Origin: Roseiarcus sp052147395 | Lineage (GTDB): Bacteria; Pseudomonadota; Alphaproteobacteria; Rhizobiales; Beijerinckiaceae | Direction of reading: 5' to 3' | Assembly (NCBI GenBank): GCA_052147395.1 | Contig: JBKQKS010000362.1 | Coordinates: forward strand, 1-11,200 | DNA: 11,200 nucleotides | Part shown: one piece after another, positions 1 through 6,934 of the stretch | How positions within the stretch are numbered: the first letter of the stretch is position 1 | Layout: each line of letters opens with the position of its first letter | Notes under the pieces: model-generated | What the model was told of the DNA's origin: nothing | Database searches by the model: none | Seen by the model: only the letters and a program-made list of their open reading frames with translations | Translations under genes and position numbers: made by a program

Positions 1-2
1 GG

Positions 3-740
3 GACGCGCGGCCGTTCCCGACCTTCCCGCTGATGAACGAGGTATGGGGCGACGCGGCGAACTGGCAGGCCGGCAATTGGTTTTCGCCCTGGGGCCGCGC
101 CGCGCTGCCGCCGGTGGCGCCGTCGCCGGACCCGTCGCCGGGAATTTACCCGACCTTTCCGGCCCTTTCGACTCTTAGCTGGAGCGTCTATGTGCGCCCG
201 CAGTTCGAAACCGGCCTCGCCGCCCACGTCTTGGGCCGCGAATCGCGTGTGCAGAAGCGCGCCTATTCGCAATACGAATTCGAGTTTACCTACGAGCTGC
301 TGCGCGCCGCGCCGACTTACGCCGAGCTGCAGCAGATCGCCGGCTTCTACAACGAGCAACGCGGCCGTGACGCGTTGTTTTGGGTCGACGTGCCGATTTG
401 GTCGGCGCTCGCCGGGCAGGCGCTCGGGACCGGCGACGGCGAGACCACTTCGTTTCCGCTAGTGCGCACGTTTGAGAGCTACCGCGAGCCGGTGCTGGCG
501 ACGAGCGGCGTCGGCGCCGTCTATCTCGCGGGCATCGCGCAAGGCACGGGCTGGAGCGTGACCAGCGGCTATGCTCCGGAGATAGAGTTTGCCACCGCGC
601 CCGCCGAGGGCGTTGTGGTTAGCGCCGACTTCGGCGCGCTCTATCTCTGTCGGTTCAGCGAAGACGTCGCCGACTTCGAAAACTTCATGGCGCTGTTTTG
701 GGAGTTTCAAACATGCAAGTTGCAGACGGTGAGGCCCTGA
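3..740 (+). CDS. DUF2460 distal-tail protein, 5'-partial; possibly fused to a TIM-barrel-like upstream part
   Basis: DUF2460 (TIGR02217) proteins form the distal-tail ring joining the tail tube to the baseplate in long-tailed phages and GTAs (g12 class). Seen: from about position 150 the protein has the family entry YPTFPALSTLSWSV, then FETGLAAHVLGRESRVQ, a central GTGDGETTSFPL module and the closing CRFSEDVADFENFMALFWEF pattern, parallel to the complete paralogue at 904-1569. The first ATG is at 33, but the frame is open to the window edge and reads DARPFPTFPLMNEVWGDAANWQ before and through it. From memory, that string resembles the end of GTA TIM-barrel (megatron) regions, so the gene probably starts outside the window and ATG 33 is internal. 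Inference: a larger fusion protein. If ATG 33 is the start, the product is 235 aa with an unusual 45-residue extension. DUF2460 assignment is firm; the fusion is tentative. Confidence 0.8.
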   Translation, partial: DARPFPTFPLMNEVWGDAANWQAGNWFSPWGRAALPPVAPSPDPSPGIYPTFPALSTLSWSVYVRPQFETGLAAHVLGRESRVQKRAYSQYEFEFTYELLRAAPTYAELQQIAGFYNEQRGRDALFWVDVPIWSALAGQALGTGDGETTSFPLVRTFESYREPVLATSGVGAVYLAGIAQGTGWSVTSGYAPEIEFATAPAEGVVVSADFGALYLCRFSEDVADFENFMALFWEFQTCKLQTVRP

Positions 741-907
741 CGCTCGGCGACCGGATCGGCGAGTTCGAGCTGTTCGAAATTGTCTCCCGCGCGCGCACGC
801 TCATCTATCGCTTCCGCTCCAAGACCGCGAGTTTCGGCCTCGAATGGCCGCGCCGCGCGGAACCGGCGACCCGCGCCGGTTTCGCCTTCGTCGCGGCTGC
901 GCGATGA
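713..907 (+). CDS. Small unrecognised tail-operon protein (64 aa)
   Basis: I do not recognise the family. The ATG at 713 has a good ribosome-binding site (GGGAG at 700-704), whereas an in-frame TTG at 698 has none, so 713 was chosen. The gene overlaps the end of the upstream DUF2460 gene by 28 bp, and its stop overlaps the next start as ATGA (904-907), which implies coupled translation. The protein begins MQVADGEALTLGDRIGEFEL, is soluble-looking (no signal or TM segment), is acidic in its first half and Arg/Ala-rich in its second. Third codon positions are mostly G or C, as in neighbouring genes, and without it there would be a 163-bp hole in a tightly packed operon. A tail-assembly or small structural role is inferred from position only. 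Confidence 0.65.
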   Translation: MQVADGEALTLGDRIGEFELFEIVSRARTLIYRFRSKTASFGLEWPRRAEPATRAGFAFVAAAR

Positions 908-1569
908 CCAACCTCGTATTTCCCACGCTCGCCGGGCAGGGCTGGAGCGTCCACAAGAAGCCGACCTGGTCGACCATCGTCGCTAGCCACGTCTCCGGCC
1001 GCGAGGTGCGCGATCAGCTATGGATGAACCCAATCTGGGAATTCGAACTCACCTTCAATGGCCTCGACGGCACGTCGAACGGAGCTTATGGCGGCCTCGG
1101 CGCGCAATCGATGCAGGCCCTCATGGGCTTCTTTCTGCAATGCGGCGGCCAGGCGCAGAGCTTCATCTACTATGACTCGACCGATTACCAGGTGACGGCG
1201 CAGAATTTCGGCACGGGCGACGGTTCAACAACTTCGTTTCAGCTCACGCGCTCGCTCGGCGGTTTTTCGGAATGGATCGTCGCGCCGGTAACCGAGAGCT
1301 CGAAGAGTCTCTATTTCCAGGGTTTTACTGTCACGGCGACCGCGCCGCTGATTTACGAGGCCGGCTCGCTGGTTTCGTCATCCAATTATTCGCTCGACAA
1401 CGGGCTCGTCACCTTCACGACCGCGCCGGCCTCGGGCGCGGCACTGACCTGGGCCGGTTATTTCGGCTTTGCCTGCCGGTTCGACGCCGACACGCTCGAC
1501 TTCGAACAGCCCATGACGAACCTGTGGAAGGTGGAAAGCGTCAAGTTCAGATCGCTGAGGGCGCAATGA
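904..1569 (+). CDS. DUF2460 (TIGR02217) distal-tail protein, second copy
   Basis: Complete 221-residue DUF2460 protein, the usual family length. It opens MTNLVFPTLAGQGWSVHKKP, followed by ASHVSGREVRDQ and NPIWEFELTF, which are family signatures. It carries the same GTGDGSTTSF module and closing CRFDADTLDFEQPM...LWKVESVKF block as the preceding copy. Homologues sit at the distal end of the tail tube and bind the hub. An in-frame ATG at 844 was rejected because the 20 extra residues (Arg-rich) precede the family start and lie inside the small upstream gene. ATG 904 has no strong Shine-Dalgarno sequence but overlaps the upstream stop as ATGA, so reinitiation is likely. Its stop overlaps the next gene in the same way (1566-1569). 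The divergence between the two copies suggests an old duplication or separate recruitment. Confidence 0.88.
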   Translation: MTNLVFPTLAGQGWSVHKKPTWSTIVASHVSGREVRDQLWMNPIWEFELTFNGLDGTSNGAYGGLGAQSMQALMGFFLQCGGQAQSFIYYDSTDYQVTAQNFGTGDGSTTSFQLTRSLGGFSEWIVAPVTESSKSLYFQGFTVTATAPLIYEAGSLVSSSNYSLDNGLVTFTTAPASGAALTWAGYFGFACRFDADTLDFEQPMTNLWKVESVKFRSLRAQ

Positions 1570-2435
1570 AAACCGCCTCGACAACGCTCATCAACTACCT
1601 CAACTCGGTGCGCGGCATGATCGACGCGCCGCTGGCGTTCGCCGATTGCTATGCGTTCACGCTTGCAACCGGCACGGCGCTGACCTGGACCAACGCCGAC
1701 TATCCCGTCACCTTCGACGGCGTGACCTATTCCGATACCGGCCCGCTGGTCATGGGCCTCAAGTCGAAACAAAGCGTCGGGCTCGAGGTCGACAAGCAGC
1801 AGCTCACGATCGCCGCGCGTCCGACCGACCTCATCGCCGGCGCGCCGGTGCTGGAGTCGATCCGCGGCGGCGCTTTCGACGGCGCGACGATTCTGCGCTA
1901 CCGGGTGTTTTTGACCGCCGCGGGCGGAACAGTGATCGACGGCGTGTTGTTGTTTCAGGGCCGCGTGTCGACGGTCGACAGCGTCGGGCGAACGGCGGCG
2001 CAAATCACGGTCGCCAGCGATCTGATCATCCTCGATTACGACATGCCGAAGAATTTCTGGGCGCCGACCTGCCAGCACGTGCTCTACGACAGCGGTTGCG
2101 GCGTGATCCGCGGAACCTACGCGGCGAGTTCGACCGCCGGCGCGGGTTCGACGGCGACGCTCATCAATTCGAGCGCCGCGCTCGCGGCGCACCAGGGCGG
2201 CTCGCTGGTGTTCACCTCGGGCGCCAACGCCAACGAGCGCGCGACGGTCAAAAGCGTGGTCGTCGGAACATCACTGACGCTGATGTATCCGCTGCCCGAG
2301 ACGCCCGCGACCGGCGATGCCTTCACCGTCTATGCCGGCTGCGACCATACGATGGGAACGTGTCAGAAGCAGTTCAACAACCTCGCCAACTTCCGCGGGT
2401 TTCCCTTCATTACGTCCGCCCTCGTTGCCGCCTGA
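1566..2435 (+). CDS. DUF2163 / phage_BR0599 tail hub protein with gpL-like cysteines
   Basis: A 289-residue hub protein, equivalent in position to GTA g13 and in role to lambda gpL, joining the distal-tail ring to the tail-tip protein. Seen: the N-terminal DUF2163 region (residues about 1-160, with FADCYAFTLATG and a YPVTFDGVTYSDTG block), then C169 and C178, a beta-rich insert at about 184-255, then C259 and C266 and the typical ending FNNLANFRGFPFI. The 9- and 7-residue spacings inside the two cysteine pairs match, as I recall, those of the iron-sulphur ligands of lambda gpL, so an Fe-S cluster is plausible. The start at 1566 has GAGGG at 1557-1561 and an ATGA overlap with the preceding stop. 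An ORF starting at 1272 in the same frame is only an extension through the upstream gene and was discarded. Confidence 0.9.
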   Translation: MKTASTTLINYLNSVRGMIDAPLAFADCYAFTLATGTALTWTNADYPVTFDGVTYSDTGPLVMGLKSKQSVGLEVDKQQLTIAARPTDLIAGAPVLESIRGGAFDGATILRYRVFLTAAGGTVIDGVLLFQGRVSTVDSVGRTAAQITVASDLIILDYDMPKNFWAPTCQHVLYDSGCGVIRGTYAASSTAGAGSTATLINSSAALAAHQGGSLVFTSGANANERATVKSVVVGTSLTLMYPLPETPATGDAFTVYAGCDHTMGTCQKQFNNLANFRGFPFITSALVAA

Positions 2436-2439
2436 GGAG

Positions 2440-2459
2440 CGTCGGCCTCCAGGCCGACG
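2440..2459. repeat. 9-bp perfect inverted repeat between hub and peptidase genes
   Basis: CGTCGGCCT at 2440-2448 is followed after CC by AGGCCGACG at 2451-2459, giving a GC-rich hairpin five bases after the hub stop codon. No T-tract follows, so it is not a standard Rho-independent terminator. In an otherwise tightly packed operon it could be an mRNA stability or processing element, or a short REP-type palindrome. The palindrome is seen directly; its function is inferred. Confidence 0.6.
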
Positions 2460-2487
2460 GCTGGCTATAGCGCCGGGAGCCCCGATC

Positions 2488-2976
2488 ATGAAAATTTGCG
2501 CGTCAACGACGGTCGGCGTAGATGCCGTCCTTCGGCAGGCTCAGGATGAGGGCCGTCGTCGCGTCGTCGCCGCTGCCCGCGCGTGGCGCGGCACGCCCTG
2601 GCGCCACATGGCAGATATCAAAGGCGTCGGCGTCGATTGCGCGATGTTGTTGGTCCGCGTCTATGTCGACACCAGCGCCATCGCGCCGTTCGATCCGCGC
2701 CCCTATGTCCAGGATTGGATGCTGCACCGCGACGAGGAACGCTTCCTCAGTCACCTCCTCGCCCGCGCGCGCGAGGTTTCGGAGCCTGAACTCGGCGACG
2801 TCATGATGTTCAAATTCGGCCGTTGCTTTGCTCACGGGAGCATCGTCTCGGGCCTCGCGCCGCTGCGCATCGTCCATGCTTACGCCCCGGCGCGATGCGT
2901 CCTCGAGGAAGAGCCCGAACGCAATCGTGGGCTGTTTGTGAAGCCGCACCGCTATTTCAGTCTATGGAGCGCCTGA
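2488..2976 (+). CDS. NlpC/P60-family tail peptidase (phage/GTA g14-type)
   Basis: A 162-residue cysteine peptidase of the NlpC/P60 class, found in phage and GTA tail tips where it is thought to cleave peptidoglycan cross-links during DNA entry. Seen: VVAAARAWRGTPWRH (about 26-40), the nucleophile motif KGVGVDCAML with C51, LGDVMMFKF followed by H116 in CFAHGSIV, and a possible third polar residue, H130, in IVHAY. Length is typical. The start ATG 2488 is preceded by GGGAG (2474-2478); the same frame is open back to 2317 but only over the hub gene. Oddity: residues about 13-24 (AVLRQAQDEGRR), just before the conserved domain, are encoded by a REP-like sequence (see 2527-2551). The stop is 3 bp before the tail-tip gene, so they are cotranscribed. 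It could double as a lysis enzyme, but its position argues for a tail role. Confidence 0.87.
   Translation: MKICASTTVGVDAVLRQAQDEGRRRVVAAARAWRGTPWRHMADIKGVGVDCAMLLVRVYVDTSAIAPFDPRPYVQDWMLHRDEERFLSHLLARAREVSEPELGDVMMFKFGRCFAHGSIVSGLAPLRIVHAYAPARCVLEEEPERNRGLFVKPHRYFSLWSA
2527..2551. repeat. REP-like element inside the peptidase coding sequence
   Basis: The stretch starting GTCCTTCGGCAGGCTCAGGA, with TCCT and AGGA arms, resembles the short palindromic repeats (CATCCTGAGCCTG..GAAGGA type) scattered in many alphaproteobacterial genomes. Such repeats are known for translating to strings like LRQAQDEG, which is exactly what this frame reads. It is usually intergenic; here it lies in frame near the 5' end of the gene. 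Recognition is from memory, and copy number in this genome cannot be seen. Confidence 0.45.
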
Positions 2977-2979
2977 GCC

Positions 2980-5340
2980 ATGGGCTTCCTGCGCGATAGC
3001 AACCAGAAGCCGGATTACACCGACCTTCAGCTCACCACCTCGACCTGGACTTTGCCAATCCCGATCGTTTGGGGGATGAACAAGATTGCCGGCAACGTCA
3101 TCGCGTATCAGAACTTCAAGATCAAAAGCAGTGGCGGCGGCAAGGGCGGTCTGTTCGGGGCGGGAGGCGCCACGGGCTACACCGCCGACGTCATCATCGG
3201 CATCTGCGAAGGCCCGATCGGCAGCATCGGACAGATCTGGCGCGGCGGCCAAATTTACAACGTCGAACAGCTTTATCTGACCGAATACACCGGCACGGCG
3301 ATGCAAACGACGTGGCCGTATTGGGAGGCGACCTACCCCAACGAGGCGCTCGCCTACCAATCGACGGCCTATGTCTGTGACGCCAATTTTGGGCTCGACG
3401 CGTCGGCGGGCATCGGCCAGATCAGTTTCGAAGTGCTCGGGGTCGACGCCGGCGGCGGCGCCAACGCCGGCGATGCCGACCCGGCGTTCACGATCTTCGA
3501 TTTCCTCACCAATCCGCAGTATGGCGCGGGCTTCAACCCGGCGTCGATCAACCTGACCACGCTCTATGGCGGCGGCGCGGGCTCGACCGACGCCAGCCTG
3601 CAAGCCTATTGCTGGGCGCTCGGCATCGCGATCTCGCCGGCGTTGGTGAGCCCGGAGCCGGCGTCCTCGGCGCTCACGCGCTGGCTGCAAATCACCAATT
3701 GCGGCGCGGTGTGGTCGGGAGGCCAGCTCAAATTCATCCCCTTCGGCGACGTTGCGGTCGCCACGGGGAACACCCCTGTCGTCATCAAGATGGCCGTGCC
3801 GCAGCCGACAGTGACCGGCGCGACCGTGCCGCTCGTCGTCTATCTGGTGCCGAGCGACCAATTCGTCAGCGACGGCGGCGTCGTCTACACTTTTACGGGA
3901 ACGGCGCTCGCTTACACCGGGAGCGCGCCGACCGGGGTCGGAACCTACGGCATCAGTCCAACCGGGACCTACATCTTCGATTACCAAGACGCCGGGGCGG
4001 CCGTCACGATTAGTTTTACGCGCGCCGTGCTACGAGGATATGCGCCGGACATGACGCCGGCCTATTCTCTCACCGACCTCGATTTCGTCGACGAGAAGGG
4101 CAACAAAGACCCGATCACGGTCTCGCGGCTCGATCCGTTCTCGCTGCCCAATATCGTGCGCATCAACTGCCTGTCGCGCCTCAACCAGTACGGCGGGACG
4201 ATCGTCGAGGCGCGCGACCAATCGCAGATCGAGCTTTATGGCCCGCGCATCAACTCGGCGATCTCCGCGCGGGAAATTCCAGACGACCTGACGGTAGCGC
4301 CGATCGTGGCGCAGACGATTTTGCAGCGCGGACTCTACATTCGCCAGCATTTCACCTTCAAGCTGAGCTGGGAATATTGCCTGCTCGACCCGATGGATAT
4401 CGTCGAGATCACAGACGCCAATCTCGGGCTCGTGAACGCACTGGTGCGCATCATCACGATCGAAGAGGACGACAACGGGACGCTCACGGTTACTGCCGAG
4501 GAACTAACCATTGGTGTGTCGACGCCGGCGAACAATCCAGGCCAGGGCGGCGGCGGCGGCACACCCCCGAGCAGCGGCGCGCCGCCGGCGATCAATCCGC
4601 CCCTCATTTACGAACCGCCCCCGGCCCTCAGCAATAACAGTTTGGTGCTCTGGATTGGCGCCAGCCCGCAAGGCGGCGGCGGCCTCGGCCCGAGTTGGGG
4701 CGGCGCTCGCATCTACATCTCGTTCGACGGCACGACGTACACGCATCTGACAAATGTCTCCAACTCCATCGGTCAGGGCGTGCTGACCGCTAGCTTACCG
4801 GCAGAGACGGGCTGGGATGATTCGCACACGCTTTCGGTCGATATGAGCGAGAGCGGCGCCACGCTCGTCGGGACCTCCGGACCGGGGGCGAAGAGCGGCG
4901 CCACTTTGTCGCTCATCGATTCCGAACTTCTCGGCTATGTCTATGCGACGCTGACCAGCGGGGACAAGTACAATCTACTCGCTCTGCCGCGCGGTCTCGA
5001 CGGCACCACCGGCGCGGCGCACGCGATTGGCGCGCAATTCTTCTCGTTGGTATCAGGCCTGCTCTCTTATTCGTATCCGCCGGCTTACATTGGCGTCCAG
5101 CTCTATTTCAAATTCCAGAGTTGGAACTGGGCCGGCGAGCTCGAGGACCTGTCGACTTGCGCGGTCTATACCTACACGCCAACCGGAGCCGGGATGATCG
5201 GGCCGGTCACCGAGGCGTTGCTGCTCGGGACGAGCATGGACTGGGGCGCGGTTGCCGGCGACCCCGTGGCGCTGTCCGATGATTGGGGAACCGCGTCGTC
5301 GCCGACGACCGTAATCGTCGACCTCGGCAACGTGGTCTGA
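2980..5340 (+). CDS. Tail-tip / host-specificity protein (Phage-tail_3 class)
   Basis: A 786-residue tail-tip protein, counterpart of the non-TIM-barrel part of the GTA megatron and of lambda J-type proteins. Seen: an N-terminal TLPIPIVWGMNKIAGNVIAYQ and ADVIIGICEGPIGSIGQIWR, typical of tail proteins that cap the hub; a small beta module at about 265-350 (SDGGVVYTFTGTALAY ... GTYIFDYQDAGAAVTISF); a Phage-tail_3-like domain at about 358-505 (LQRGLYIRQHFTFKLSWEYC, LLDPMDIVEI); a Gly/Pro linker at 517-550; and a C-terminal region (553-786) with SLIDSELLGY and LLALPRGLDGT, which resembles megatron C-termini. No TIM barrel is present. GGAG at 2966-2969 supports ATG 2980, 3 bp after the peptidase stop. 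It probably contacts the cell surface with the fibre encoded next. The general role is firm; domain borders are approximate. Confidence 0.85.
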   Translation: MGFLRDSNQKPDYTDLQLTTSTWTLPIPIVWGMNKIAGNVIAYQNFKIKSSGGGKGGLFGAGGATGYTADVIIGICEGPIGSIGQIWRGGQIYNVEQLYLTEYTGTAMQTTWPYWEATYPNEALAYQSTAYVCDANFGLDASAGIGQISFEVLGVDAGGGANAGDADPAFTIFDFLTNPQYGAGFNPASINLTTLYGGGAGSTDASLQAYCWALGIAISPALVSPEPASSALTRWLQITNCGAVWSGGQLKFIPFGDVAVATGNTPVVIKMAVPQPTVTGATVPLVVYLVPSDQFVSDGGVVYTFTGTALAYTGSAPTGVGTYGISPTGTYIFDYQDAGAAVTISFTRAVLRGYAPDMTPAYSLTDLDFVDEKGNKDPITVSRLDPFSLPNIVRINCLSRLNQYGGTIVEARDQSQIELYGPRINSAISAREIPDDLTVAPIVAQTILQRGLYIRQHFTFKLSWEYCLLDPMDIVEITDANLGLVNALVRIITIEEDDNGTLTVTAEELTIGVSTPANNPGQGGGGGTPPSSGAPPAINPPLIYEPPPALSNNSLVLWIGASPQGGGGLGPSWGGARIYISFDGTTYTHLTNVSNSIGQGVLTASLPAETGWDDSHTLSVDMSESGATLVGTSGPGAKSGATLSLIDSELLGYVYATLTSGDKYNLLALPRGLDGTTGAAHAIGAQFFSLVSGLLSYSYPPAYIGVQLYFKFQSWNWAGELEDLSTCAVYTYTPTGAGMIGPVTEALLLGTSMDWGAVAGDPVALSDDWGTASSPTTVIVDLGNVV

Positions 5341-5563
5341 AGCAGACGCGGGACTCGGCTGCTTAACCTCTAGGCGCGGGCCGCCCCGAAAGCTCGTCTC
5401 GACTGCGCAGAGACGGCGCGCTTTCCGCTCCGCGAAGGTCGTCTACCGCGCATCCTTCTCATAGCGCATCGTGGCGCCTCCGCCAAGCCGCTCCCGACAA
5501 ATCCGCGGGAGTCCGGGCGCCTTTGCCGCCTAGAATTTTGCGTGACAACGCTGGAGCCTGAAA
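5341..5563. other. 223-bp intergenic gap with several inverted repeats
   Basis: This is the first real gap in the tail operon. AAGCAG (5340-5345) can pair with CTGCTT (5359-5364) right at the tail-tip stop. CGTCTC (5395-5400) pairs with GAGACG (5410-5415). Further on, CTCCCG (5491-5496) pairs with CGGGAG (5506-5511) inside a possible outer stem made by two GGCGCC copies (5473-5478 and 5516-5521). None has a long T-tract. I see no convincing coding sequence; a reverse-strand frame there is a shadow of the fibre gene. It may hold a weak terminator, an RNA-processing region or an unannotated RNA that sets a separate level for fibre expression. Confidence 0.4.
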
Positions 5564-6934
5564 TTGTCTGATCAAGTAAAACACCGCCGCGACACGCCGG
5601 CGAACATAGCCGCCAACACGCCCGCCCAGGGCGAGTTGTGGTTCGACACCACCAACATGATGATCCACATGGGCGACGGCGCGACCGCCGGCGGCTGGCC
5701 GCATGCGCTGGCGACCCGCACGCCGGTTTCGGACGCCAACTACACGGCGCTGGCGACCGATCGCCTCATCGCCTACACGGCGATCACCGCGGCGCGCACC
5801 GTCACGCTATGCGCCTCGAGCGCCTATCCGCTCGGCGCGGTGCTCACTGTCGTCGACGAGAGCGGCGCCTGTTCGTCGAGCGACACGATCACGGTCGCGG
5901 CGGCCGGAACCGACACGGTCGATGGCGCGGCGAACGCGCAGATCGCCGCCGCTTACGGCACGCTGGCGCTCGAAAGCAACGGCGCGGGCAAGTGGACTTT
6001 GGTGCAGGGCGTCCCGAACTTGCAGGCCGCTAGCCTCGGCGTCGGAACGCCGCCAAGCTCCGGCAACGCGCTCACCGTCTCAGGGACGGCCGCGCTGTTC
6101 ACCGGCACGAATTTCAGCCTGACGCTCAACAAGGCGGCATCGACCGACACCGCCTCGATCATCTTCGAAGACGGCTTTTCCGGCCGTGCGCAGATGGGCC
6201 TCAACGGCTCCGACAGCTACTCCCTGAAGGTATCCCCGGATGGATCGACCTGGTACACGGGCTTTACTGTCACCAATGCTGTCGGAGTGCTCACTTTTGG
6301 TTCCGGCGCCGTCCTCGCGGCTGGGGTCGCTACCCTCCCGCCACTGAGATTCGTGTCCGGCACGCTCGAGACCACAGCCGCAGCGGGCGCGGCGGAATTC
6401 GACGGCGCCGCGTTCTATCTGACGGCGCAGGCCGCGAGCCGCCAGGTCGCGGTCGCCGAACAAATCCAGGTGCTCGCGTCGGCCTACACGCTGACTTCGC
6501 AGACCGCCGCGCAGCAGCTGCTCAACGCGACGACCAACGGCGCCGTCACGCTGGCGGTCGGGACTTACGAGTTCGAATGCTTCTTTTCGCTGTCGTCGAT
6601 GTCGGCAACCTCGGGCTCATTCGGCTTCGCCCTCGGCGGCTCGGCGACGTTCACGCAGTCGTGGATGTCGCTCGGACACAAGGCCACCGGCGGAACAGCC
6701 GCCTCGCCTGAGATCACGTTCAACACGGCGGCGAACACGGCTATCGTGACGGCCGACACGAATACCTCAGGAGAGGCGCTGATCAAGGGCATCCTGCGCG
6801 TGACGGGGGCCGGCACGGTCATTCCGCAGGTGTCGCTCGGCGTCGCCGCCGCGGCCGTGGCCGGCGCCAACTCCTACTTCAAATGCTGGCCGATCGGCTC
6901 GGCGACCGTGACGACAGTCGGCGATTGGAGCTAG
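5564..6934 (+). CDS. Modular phage tail fibre protein with Mtd_N-like N-terminus
   Basis: A 456-residue fibre. Seen: a short N-terminal attachment module of the kind found in Mtd_N and other phage fibres (VKHRRDTPANIAANTPAQGE, then LWFDTTNMMIHMGDG, residues 5-41); a beta-rich section at about 52-150 (LIAYTAITAARTVTL ... WTLVQ); an ASIIFEDGFSGRAQMGLNG / LKVSPDGSTWYTGF section at about 190-235, common in alphaproteobacterial phage fibres; and a C-terminal jelly-roll-like section from about 259 (PLRFVSGTLETT ... AGAAEFDGAAFYLT, then SSMSATSGSFGFALGG). The start is TTG at 5564, 8 bp after GGAG (5552-5555); no ATG gives the full N-terminal module. It likely determines receptor binding together with the tail-tip protein. 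No chaperone or diversity-generating template repeat is seen next to it. Domain identities are from pattern memory; the fibre role is strong. Confidence 0.83.
   Translation: MSDQVKHRRDTPANIAANTPAQGELWFDTTNMMIHMGDGATAGGWPHALATRTPVSDANYTALATDRLIAYTAITAARTVTLCASSAYPLGAVLTVVDESGACSSSDTITVAAAGTDTVDGAANAQIAAAYGTLALESNGAGKWTLVQGVPNLQAASLGVGTPPSSGNALTVSGTAALFTGTNFSLTLNKAASTDTASIIFEDGFSGRAQMGLNGSDSYSLKVSPDGSTWYTGFTVTNAVGVLTFGSGAVLAAGVATLPPLRFVSGTLETTAAAGAAEFDGAAFYLTAQAASRQVAVAEQIQVLASAYTLTSQTAAQQLLNATTNGAVTLAVGTYEFECFFSLSSMSATSGSFGFALGGSATFTQSWMSLGHKATGGTAASPEITFNTAANTAIVTADTNTSGEALIKGILRVTGAGTVIPQVSLGVAAAAVAGANSYFKCWPIGSATVTTVGDWS

Noticed and set aside
1272..1565. Upstream in-frame extension of the DUF2163 gene
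   Set aside because: Overlaps the DUF2460 gene in another frame and gives Arg-rich sequence; ATG 1566 has a ribosome-binding site and the family start.
1458..2192. Long minus-strand open frame (244 codons)
   Set aside because: Very Arg-rich product and entirely antisense to the well-supported DUF2460 and DUF2163 genes; a GC-bias shadow.
2317..2487. Upstream extension of the NlpC/P60 gene
   Set aside because: Runs over the hub gene's C-terminal coding region; ATG 2488 has a Shine-Dalgarno sequence and typical length.
2962..3987. Minus-strand open frame of 341 codons
   Set aside because: Antisense to the tail-tip gene, Arg/Ala/Asp-rich with no recognisable motif; typical high-GC shadow.
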